From NCBI RefSeq assembly GCF_965363235.1, contig NC_134840.1, forward strand, positions 2,108,001 to 2,172,000: 64,000 bases of DNA, read 5' to 3'. Of the stretch, positions 11,500 to 22,600 are shown in pieces. The notes beneath the pieces were generated by a model, which saw only the letters and a list, made by a program, of their open reading frames with translations, searched no databases and was not told where the DNA came from. Positions within the stretch are counted from its first letter, which is position 1, and each line of letters starts with the position of its first letter. A program made the translations under genes and the position numbers. Source of the stretch: Mytilus galloprovincialis. Taxonomy: Eukaryota; Mollusca; Bivalvia; Mytilida; Mytilidae.

Positions 11500-14304
11500 A
11501 TGGTAAGTGTATTGTGTCAACGTTTTTTCTGTGACTTATTATTGTTGTTAATTAATAAAAATGTTTCTGATGCTTAACCATAATCTGTAGTAAATCTTTA
11601 CAAAAGTCGTCATAAATATGAATTGTGGTATTTAAAATACTAACATCAGTGTTACACAGCAAATGAAAATCGGATAATATAAAAAAAAAAATAAAAGTTA
11701 AATTATTGTTAACACTCAACTTGGCTGTTTGTTGATAACTGTTTACCGCTGACAGATCCATTGTGAAGTATTAAGTTGTAAAAACGAAACAGTTTCCGCG
11801 AGGGAAAGTTATCGTTTATTTTTCTATTAAGATGGGCACGAAAAAATGTTGTTTTTTTTGTTTTTTTTTTTTTTATTATTTAAAATATAAAAAAGAAGAT
11901 TTGGTATGATTGTCAATGAGCCAACTCTCCACAGTGAGAATATGATATAGATAATAATAACTACATGTCACTGTACGGCCATCAACAATGAGCAAAGCCC
12001 ATACCGCATAGTCAGCTATAAATGGCCCCGTAATGACCTTGTGATGTTAAGAACAAATTAGAAAACAAATCTGTTTACCTGCCAAATTAGTGTTTTCGAT
12101 TCATGAACAAGGGATATATTTGACTCTTTCTTTATTGTATCATATATATAAGATGTGTATATGTTTTACCCTACCATCACAATAGAGTGATTTACTGGTT
12201 TATTGACATATTTCAATTGTATTAAACTGAGGTTACTTCTCCTTTTAACTAAGAGGCTTTGAGTTCCGATGCTTAGACATGATTTTGAAAAGTATATTGT
12301 TTTTGTACCTTTTATCTCGACCAAAGCATATAAAGTTTCTTTGTTGTGAGATAGATAATCCAAATCAAATACAAACTTCCGTAATGCCTCAACCTATGCA
12401 GTTTCATGGAAAATATATACTGTTATGAAAAAATCATATGCACAGCATAGCAACATGTTACGCCATTTATTTACATTGAATTTCTATACGTTTTAGTTAT
12501 TACAATGTGTGTATTGCCCTTCATTTTCTTTGAGTCTTCCCGAGAAACTTCTTTGGTCGTTCTCTGCATTTCATCCTAATATAAACTACTCTTGATCCGA
12601 ACGACAGTTAAAACAATTTTCATTTTTATATATACTTTAGTAAATGCATGGTGGTAAATATCATTGATATTTTATTCGTACATTCAAACTGAAATATATA
12701 GTTACATTTTATGCTGGGGTGCTTTTTCCTAGCATTACAGATCAATTTTCCTTAATTTTTGGTATGTTTTTTATATATATTTCTGTTCCGTTCTGTTCTG
12801 CATCTAACACATATAATTTATTATACACTTCATATGAAAAACGTCAATATGATTACTGGTACGAAAAGTGCAATTTACTTCCTTTCCTTTCTTATAATTT
12901 CAGAGGTACCTACCGTTGATACTAGTGGTTATTTGTAGTTTTGTTACCGTACACACGTGTCCAAGTTTGTGTACATGCATTGCAGATACAATATCATGCA
13001 ATAATCGAGGTCTTACCATTGTTCCATCCTTCAGTAGTGCCGATATGTCAGGTGTCAGAGTATTGGACCTGAGTCACAATAACTTTACCAGCCTACCAGT
13101 TAATGCTTTTCCGAATAGTCATTTTGAAACACTAAAGCTAGACCACAATCGACTCCGGACACTACCAAATGGTACCTTTCAAGGTGTTGCTAGTGATATA
13201 AAGAACATTGACTTAAGCAATAATGAGCTTTTAACCCTTCCAGACGCACTTGCGGCTCTAGATCACTTAATATCATTAAACGTGTCCAATAATTATCGAG
13301 GGAGTAGTGATATTAACTTGCCAAACAATGTAATGAGGGCTTTAGGAGATACATTGGAAGAGTTTACATTCGGTAGTATTAAACAGACGGATTGGCCGAG
13401 AACTCTCAACCATTTCCAAAATCTACATCGCTTAGAGATCACATCTCTCCATCCGAACTTGATTATACTTCCGCCAACAGGTTTCCATGGCTTCGAAACA
13501 ACCCTTGTTGAATTGTCTATTCATGATACAAATCTGCTAACTGTTCCAATTGGTATTTCAAAGTTACGCAATTTACTTACGCTGAACTACGACAACAATC
13601 GAAATACTGGTGACAGTGGAATTCTTCTACAATCATTCCCGACAAGCAGTAATTCAAAACTTTCAACATTGTCGTTAAAAGGTGACTCACTCACAATTTT
13701 TCCTCTTGTCTTGAAATATCTCCAGAAATTGACCAAGTTTAGCATTGATAATAATCCTCTTGATTTCTTAAGCGAAACTTCGGTGGAAGGACTACATACT
13801 CTTCGTGAATTAACAATAAGGAATTGTTCTTTGGAGCGAATACCGGCTGCTTTGGCCACAATCGCAGCATTAGGCTCTATTGACTTCTCATTTAATGCAA
13901 TAGAGACAGTAGAAAAACGAGATTTACAAGGCTTCACCAATATACAAAAGCTTACTCTTTCAAATATGCCACTGAAATATATTTCACGTGACTCCTTAGC
14001 GCCGTTGCATTCTCTACAAGTTCTTGAGCTTAATAATACTGCCCTTACAGAAGTACCACTTGCAATTAATTTCACAGATAATCTCAAAAACGTCAGCATT
14101 GGACATAACCGCATTGACTGTATGTGTGAAAACATGGTCTGGCTATTCCACAAGGCAGTCGAGTGTAACCCAACTGGAGTCCACGGGTTTCAGGTCATCG
14201 GCGAATGTGATACAATTCATGCAACTGTGGAAGAATATTTGACGAACTTTGTACAGAGATGCCCGGGCTATAAGGAAATTTGTAATATCATGCCGTATGG
14301 CTAA
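11500..14304 (+). CDS. LRR-2: secreted leucine-rich repeat protein, two exons
   Basis: The proposed start codon is the last three bases of exon 1 (11500-11502), directly before a consensus donor GTAAGT. Exon 2 begins at 12904 after 'tcttataatttcag'. The phase-0 join gives MRYLPLILVVICSFVTVHT, a clean signal peptide, then LRRNT CPSLCTCIADTISC (C-x3-C-x-C-x6-C), about ten LRRs including FHGFETTL, and an LRRCT cap (CMCENMVWLF ... CDTI ... CP). The product has 467 residues and no membrane segment. An AATAAA lies 58 bases past the stop. It shares layout, length and motifs with LRR-1 and LRR-3 and converges tail to tail with WSC-A. Secretion and a recognition role are inferred; no ligand can be named. 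The exon-1 join is less certain than the large exon. Confidence 0.87.
11895..12065 (-). repeat. Repeat family B in LRR-2 intron 1
   Basis: A long family-B copy with 'tgtcaatgagccaactctcc', 'tgtacggccatcaacaatga' and 'gcatagtcagctataaatgg'. It matches 55555-55710 in the opposite orientation. Confidence 0.65.
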
Positions 14305-14361
14305 AACAATTATATATGGATTATATCTGACCCGTTCTTTTATATAAAAAATCAAAACTGA

Positions 14362-14367
14362 AATAAA
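14362..14367 (+). promoter_or_regulatory. Polyadenylation signal of LRR-2
   Basis: A canonical AATAAA 58 bases after the stop codon, on the gene's strand. Confidence 0.6.
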
Positions 14368-14529
14368 TCTTTTCCGTCTAAATATTTATACAATTGAAAA
14401 GTCTGTGATTAACATTATTTGGTATTTTTATACTTATGTTTTAGTAAACGTCACCAATCGTTTACGAAAATGCAATACATACATAAAGGATTTCAACAAT
14501 GTTTATGACTGACTAGATGTATGAACAAG

Positions 14530-15010
14530 AAAATTTAACTTTAAGCAACGTTATTTTACCCCTTGAATCAATTGAACTTTAGGCAACAGTAGTTTACCTC
14601 ATACATTAATAGAACTTTAGACAAAGCAGTTTACCTCATACATTATTTGAACTTTGGGCAACAGTAGTTTACCTCATACATTAATTGAACTTTAGGCAAC
14701 AGTAGTTTGTCTTATTGATCTATTGGACTGCATGTAAAGACAATATAACTTTACAGCATAAATCTATTGACCTTTAAGCAACAGTAGAATCTCTCAAACT
14801 TTAGGCTACAGTGGTTAACCTCATATATAGATTGAACTTAAGGCATCAACAGTTTACCAGAAAATTCTTATTGCAGTAAGATTTTGGTATTTTCCTGATT
14901 AATCTATGGAATTTTAGGCAACAGTTGTTTACCTCTAAAATATTGAACTTGAGGCAATTATTAGTTACCTCATAAATCCCTGACACTTAAGGCAATAGTA
15001 GTTACCTGTT
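14530..15010 (+). repeat. Diverged ~38-bp minisatellite after LRR-2
   Basis: About a dozen imperfect units of 'gaactttaggcaacagtagt' plus 'ttacctcatacattaatt'. Units differ by substitutions and small indels, so the array is not recent. Confidence 0.75.
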
Positions 15011-15164
15011 ACTCAAATTTAATTGTCTTATGTGTTTACATGCAACTATTCAACAAATGATACAGTAATTAAAACAAAACATAAACCTTAATAATATGTT
15101 TGAAACAAAATAATTTGCAAAGTTATTTGAATGATTGTCAAGCATAATTAGTTATCAAATGTAC

Positions 15165-15260
15165 CAGGATTATAATTTAATACGCCAGACGCGCGTTTCG
15201 TCTTCTTAGACTCATCAGTGCAGCTCCGATCAAAAACGTTATTAAGCTAAGCAAGTACAA
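15165..15260 (-). repeat. Repeat family C, minus copy
   Basis: Reads on the minus strand with an intact CTGATGA ... GACGAAACGC core and the 'attataatcctggta' end. The rest of the family sequence is short here. Confidence 0.65.
15181..15218 (-). ncRNA. Hammerhead-ribozyme-like core (family C)
   Basis: Intact CTGATGA, a GTC/GAC stem II, GAAA, a four-pair ACGC/GCGT stem III (counting the A15.1-U16.1 pair) and a GTA triplet. Stem I pairs poorly. Confidence 0.45.
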
Positions 15261-16630
15261 AGTTGAGAGCATACTCAATCACATGTTTTTGTAAACATGG
15301 AATATAAAATTAAATGCATGTTTAGTTTAAAAATGTGTAAGTAAAACAGTAGTCTGAGAACACTTGTCACATTGTTCGTGGTCCATATTATCCACAGTTG
15401 GTTGTTGATTGTGGTCTTTATCTGGCAGAAGATTTCACAAAATAAACAGCAAATTAAATTAAATACACATTTAAATAAAATTAAGAATGAAAATAGGAAA
15501 TGTGTCAAAGAGACAAAAAAAGAAAGCTATGCATATGTTACTGTACAAATTGGAATTCATTAGTAACCATTATACTCCTCCTATATACATGTACTGAAAT
15601 TGTTTCTGATGTATTGAATTCGAATTCTTACCTATACTTACTAGTAAAAATCAGAATGTTTATATCATCAATTGGGGTATACATATTTCTACTATTAGAG
15701 GATCCTGGATTGAACTGCATGAACATATATTTGTAAATGGATTATTATGATAAAAAAAATCTAAAACTGAAATAGCAGTTTTAACATTTTAATTTCTTGT
15801 TTAAAAAAATTGGGAAAATAATAATAATAAATCATCTGCATTCCTTCAAGGTAAGGCTTATATGGTTAGTTTCAAGAGTTAACGTTGAGGTCATGGTTAC
15901 AGTAAAGTTTAATTTGTTCTTAACACAATTTTGTGTGAGTGAGAGTAGTTGCAAATTTTCCTTAAACAATGAAATTAACACGATCATTGGATTCAACATC
16001 AGTAAAGTGTCTCAGAAAAGCCTTTTGTAGATTCGGCCATCAGAAGGAATCGAATCTCGCCAAATTTATTGCAACAGGGTTTTAAACTTAAACATGGTTG
16101 AAGGGTCAAATACGGGTAAAAATTTACTACCATGGAGATGATATCCCTGAACTTAATTCATCCTCGGTTGTCACGTGGTCATTTAAAATTGGTTTTTGCA
16201 ATGGTACCTTTTTCCTTAACCTGTGGCATTTACGGTTTAAAGCAAAGACGCATTTCTTTAACATGTAATAAGTACATTTGTATAATGATGCCCCATCTCA
16301 TTATTCTAATCCTGGAAGTTCATGTTATTTGTCTTTCATTGATTTTGCTTTCCTACTTATCCACTACGAAACAACCTCAGTACGATATACAATCATATTA
16401 GGTACAGTTTGGTAATACTCAAAATCGTAAGTACTGGAAACTAAGCACAATCAAAAATTATCATGATACAAATCTTGACATCCAGATTTCTACCAGTTGT
16501 TAGTGTATATCATGTTTGTGACAGAAAGATTCGTGATCACAAGTGTCTTATCAATTTAAAATATATTTCTTTACTTGAATGGCACTAACTTAAAAACAGT
16601 ATTTTCTTTCAAATTGAATTCTGGTATCAT

Positions 16631-19600
16631 TTATTTCTTCTTTCCTTTCTTGGGTTTAATTTTGGGCTCTACGTCCTCATATTCTTCGCCTGATGCTATT
16701 TTTTCATCTTCAAGTTTTAGATATAAATGTGTTTTACTTGGATGTTCCACCGGCTCTTCATAACCTAGAACTTCAAGTTCTTTGACATTCTGATAAGCGT
16801 CCGTATTTCCACTGTTATCCCTGCTGTGTAATACACGTTGTTTTTTATTTATATCTTCATATTCCTTCTGTCCTTCATTACTGTATAAACTACTTGTGTT
16901 TTTACTTGTTTTTTCGTCCTCCATCGCCACATACTCCATTTGAGGTTCCACAGTTTTATCGTTATTCATATTGCTCTGACCTTCCATTGGCATATACTCT
17001 GCGTCAAGTGTATTGTCTAATCTCACTGTATCCTCCTCGTTTTGATAAATCGTACTTGTATTCAATGATTTCTCTTCATTCATATTACAAATGTTTTGCT
17101 CAGTGTGTTCATAATGGTTTGGCTTTGACTTCCGTCCAGTTTTGAAAACAACTTTGTTAGTGCCCTTCGCCTCTTCACTTTTGAGAGCTTCGTGAGATGG
17201 AACGGGATCAAATTTTCGTCTATGAAATCTGAAATAATTTTGGTAATATACATTTTAGTAATTTCGCACCGATCTGGTACCCTAAAACTGTATATTGTTA
17301 TTGTTATTATATCAGTTTTCAATAAAAAGTATTTTTTCAACTCCTCCCGCCGTTGGTCTTCTCGGTTGAATTGTTTCCCATATTTCCATGTCGGGGCCTT
17401 TTATTGCTGACTACGCGTTATGGATTTTGATCATTATTTAAAATCAAACAGTGACGTGGAGTTTCTGTGTTGTGAACCAATTGGGGAAAATATGAAGCAA
17501 AACTCATTATTCTTGTCTATTTTTTTTTTTATTACAACTTGATTTTTTTCTGACGAATTATATTTTATATGTTTTCATAAAGCCTACCATTACTTTTATC
17601 CTATACATGTGTATACCTTTTGTAGATGATTATTGTCACGGTAACTATAATAACCATGAAAACCAAGATACTTCCTGCCACTGCTGCTACTAATGCAACT
17701 AAAAATGGAATATAATTAAGTTACAGTTAACCTTCTTTAAGTGGATGATCTTACAATTAACCTTCTTTCTAAAAGCGGATGTTATTTCATTGACATAGAG
17801 AAAATCAAAATATTAATCACATATAAATCATGGAAATAATAGAATTGACACGTACGTTTGTACTAACTCTATAGCCGACAATACGTTATTTCTAATTGAT
17901 GAAGGCCGTACGGTTGCCTAACTTAGATCTACTTCATTTCTACCTTGGTGACAGTTGTCGCTTTGCCACATCTCCGTATGTTGATAGAGCATGAGATACC
18001 TGTCCTGACGTGTAAATACAATCGGTTTTAGTTTTATGCAATTAACGAAAGTTTTCCATCGTGTTTGTGTGTTCCATGACACCGCGATATAGTTCGATGT
18101 ATGATGTCATTGTTTCATTTTTTGTGGGAAAAAAATTGCTGAGTTTTTTAGTCAAAACTTCTTTAACATGTTCATCTGTTAACGTCGAGGACTACATACA
18201 CTCCTTTGTCACCTGCTCATCAGTCAGGCGTGCTAAATCGAAAGCGTAATTTAGCTGATTATTTTGTTTATCCATAACGTTGTACTTACTGTTTATTGAT
18301 TTAGAACTGATTATTTTGTTTATCCATAACGTTGTACTTACTGTTTATTGATTTAACTGATTATTTTGTTTATCCATAACGTTGTACTTACTGTTTATTG
18401 ATTTAACTGATTATTTTGTTTATCCATAACGTTGTACTTACTGTTTATTGATTTAACTGATTATTTTGTTTATCCATAACGTTGTACTTACTGTTTATTG
18501 ATTTAACTGCTTATTTTGTTTATCCATAACGTTGTGCTTACTGTTTATTGATTTAACTGATTATTTTGTTTATCCATAACGTTGTACTTACTGTTTATTG
18601 CTGATTATTTTGTTTATCCATAACGTTGTACTTACTGTTTATTGATTTAGCTGATTATTTCGTTTATTCATAACGTTGTACTTACTGTTTATTGTGTCGT
18701 TATGATTGCTGTCTGCGTAGAATAGTAAAAATAATAAAATTATATACAACCAAAAATTATTAAGATTTTTTTGTAAAATTGATACTTATTCGAAATCTGC
18801 TTATTCACAACTTTAAAAGAGCTATATTGTCCTGACGTGTATCATGGACTGTGTGGTGCTCTTTAGATACAGTTATTATTGTTGTTATGTGGTTGTCTCA
18901 TAAACGCAATACATAATTTGTTGGGTTTTTTTTTAGTTCCACAAGCATCTGTTTTAAATTTACCTTTGGCTTTTTGGATTTTGCCATTTCATATATTCAT
19001 TATCTGGATGACATTTTATATCATTTACAAAGACAATGTGGTTGGGGAACAAGGATAAAAATATTATTACCCATAATTCCCAACATGGATATTTCCAGGA
19101 ATACACGGAAACATAGTTAATCCAATAATGTATCAAAATCAAACGTCTATATCACTGGCAAACTTAAAATGAAAAACTAATAAACAAATGAGTGTCCTGA
19201 TTTTATACCGATTTTCCTTTGAAGGTGGTTGGTTGATTTCTTACTTGCGCGAAATTCATTTCATTTCAGCCGTTGAAAATATATATATATGGGCTTACAC
19301 TTCTATCTTAATCAGCTTTAGAAATAGAGGTTGCAGTGAATGCTGTGAAATAAATTTTGTTGCATAATAATTTGTTTAATTATCAATCTTACAGTCAATT
19401 AAGATCTATTCAGACTTTTCTATGTTGATTCTATGTACCTGTTCCGATCAACATCATACTCATCCGTCTGAGATGCTGCTTAATAAAACTGAATTGACTG
19501 CAAGCAAACTGAACAGTACTGAAGTTTGAAAATTGCCTGAAAAGCTGAACATGAATGCATAATCCATTGTTCAAATTTTCAGATCATATAAAAATCTAAA

Positions 19601-22600
19601 TAAACGTTACAGATTAAAAATAAATTTATTTGTGTATATGGAAAGTACACTGACCGTCTTGAACAATGCTGTACATTGACACAAATGTTGTATTTTGACC
19701 CCCGCATGTTTCATTTCCATTTCCTGGACAAGGAGAATTACAGACTGTTCCGTTGATTTCAGTATGTGCTGGTTCTTTACTGCAGCTGCACTTAGCGACA
19801 GTATGTGAGTCCAAAATATCTCCATCAACTTGACCCTTCGACACAATAAATTTAAACAAATATTTTGAGTGCCTTCTTTCTTTCTGTCATATTTCTTGTA
19901 TATAACTCAATTAAAAATAAATCAAATAATATAGACTGGCTTTAAATTACTTCCTATACATATCATATTTTGAATCTATGCCCTTGCTATTCCGATTTGA
20001 TGCATTTCATGTAAAATTAACAGAAAAAAAAACAATTAAATGTACTTTACTCAAATGTAGTATCAAAATGTCCAACCGTAGTTCGTATGGTGATCATTAA
20101 TTTTTACGTCTATGTCCTTTTGTTTTGGATGAAAAGTCGCTTTGGCAGTAATACCACACCTCCTGATTTCTAAACTTACTTATATTACTCCTAAGAATAG
20201 ATACCTTGAAAACTTCCAAATTTATGATATCAGATATGTTCCTCACGTCGTAACTACAATCCCCTTCCCTTTCATGAATGTGACCTACCGAATTAGACTA
20301 TTTACCGGATTTGTAATAACATAAGCAACACGACGGGTGCCACATGTGGAGCAGGATCTGCTTACCCTTCCGGAGCACCTGAGATCTACCCTAGTTTTTG
20401 GTGGGGTTCGTGTTGTTTATTCTTTAGTTTTCTATGTTGTGGCATGTGTACTATTGTTTTTCTGTTTGTCTTTTTCATTTTTAGCCATGGCGTTGTCAGT
20501 TTGTTTTAGATTTATGAGTTTGACTGTCCCTTTGGTATCTTTCGTCACTCTTCTCTTGAACTTCCCTTTTCTTAGTAGCAACACTCAAACAGCGCCTGTA
20601 TGTAAAGTATATATCTCCAAGGAATCGATAACCTTATTTGTATTAAGTAAAATTTTAGGTCCTCAATACTCTGTGGCCTTTTAATCTTTTTTCCTATTCG
20701 AGCGTTACTGAAAGCTAGTTCAAAGCCTTTAGCAACTAATATAAAAGCCATGAATCTGAATAATATCAATTCTAATATGACGTGCTTCTTTGTAAAGAAC
20801 ACCGTGTGAAAATTCTCGATATATCTATACTTAGCGCAGACTCAAAAATATACATAATAATGGATGTTACAATATACCTCCCACGTAAATCCGCATGTAT
20901 TTGAACCTATTTGCAAACGCATTGCCGATTTTATTGTATTAGAAATTGTAATAAAACAAGAGACAATAGAACTTTTATTCTTATTTGGATGGATTATAAA
21001 AAGAATAAATATATATATATATATAATATATAACTTGTTGTGTTTATTTCCTTAATATAGTAAAATTGTTATATTTTGTGCAATGTCAATTTCATAATGG
21101 AACACTTTCTCCACAAACAGGGGTTCATTAAGGGATGATAATACGCTTGATATTTATGTTACGATTTTAAATGCTATCAATCATAAACTAATTTAAGTTG
21201 CAGTATATTTTTTTATTATTTTTTTGTAACCATCGAAGTTCGTATAATAATGTTTTAAAATGGACTTCTGAGGTAGGTTTTGTTTTATTTTCTATTCTAT
21301 TGCAATATTTGCATATCAAATAAACTCATCATAGATACCAGGACTAAATTTAGTATAAACGCCAGACGCGTGTTTCGTCTACAAAAAGACTCATCAGTGA
21401 CGCTCGAATCCAAAAAAAATTAAAAAGGCCAAATAAAGTACGAAGTTGACGAGCACTTAGAACTAAAATTCCTAAAAGTTTTGCCAAATACAGCTAAGGT
21501 AATCTATGCCTGAGGTAGAAAAGCCTTAGTATTTCAAAAAATTGAAAAATTTGTAAACAGTAAATTTATAAATATAACCATATCAATGACAATTCATGTC
21601 AGCACAAAAAGTGCTTGTGATACCCTCGGGGAAATAAATCTCCACCAGCAGTGGCATCGACCCAGTGGTTGTAAATAATGATTTCAGCTCCTTCGTTACG
21701 AAATGTCAATTTTGGTTTTAACGGTAGCTTACGAGAAAACATGTAAATTAAAAATCGCAAATATTGAGTTTGATAATTAAACATATATTTTCTAGCGGTT
21801 ATTAACGAAATAATCAATGCAAGCTAAAGAATTTTGAGAATATTTGAGCTTTATATAACAAGGGGTAAAAAGAACAGCTACACACACGTCCATACCCATT
21901 CTCGTTTCATTTTTGAATGAACTTATTTGTCCTATTAGAATCGAAATAATTAATGGAAGTCATAGATTTGTTGGAAATTTACACATGGCTGGGTTAGGCC
22001 ATGTGTAAATATCCAACAAATCTATGGCTTCCATGAATTATTTCTTAATCATTACACATCCAACTTCTAATGGATTTAGTATAAAGATGTAATCAAATAT
22101 CAGAAAAAATATTATCTCTGTTAAATGCCAATTAAAGCCTGGTATATATGTTATAGGTTTCTTTCCATGAGACTCCATTCACATGATTTTGATATTTGAC
22201 TTTATAGTCTGTTAATAAATATCGTATGTTGACCTCAAAAAACTGTTTGAATTGTGTGTCGATTTTATTTTTTCTGTCTCTTTTTACTTATACCCACATG
22301 TGTACATTTATTGATTGATATCTAGATCTATATGGATGTGGAGGTGATCGTGAGAGACATATGGATAGAGAGAAGCGTGAGAGCAAATTAAAATAAAATG
22401 ACCTACCGAAGTTGCTGCCCAGGTATAATGTTGTTCATCACAAAATTTAGAACACATTTCAATCGACATATAGCTGCTCATAAAGGAAATGTTAGAATCA
22501 AAACCAGTGAAGCATCCATGAAATAGAGTTAGCAAACCTGTAGTAACAAAACAAAACAAAAAAAGATTTTGTAATCATCTTTTTAATTCTTTAGTTTGGA

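Noticed and set aside
13587-14153. 188-codon minus-strand ORF
   Set aside because: It is antisense to the LRR-2 coding exon, which has clear domain structure, so it is a shadow frame.
16894-17145. 83-codon plus-strand ORF
   Set aside because: It is antisense to the WSC-A tail exon, which joins in phase to the membrane exon.
17080-17340. 86-codon minus ORF as a separate gene
   Set aside because: It is in a different frame from the in-phase reading of WSC-A exon 5 and crosses the intron 4 acceptor.
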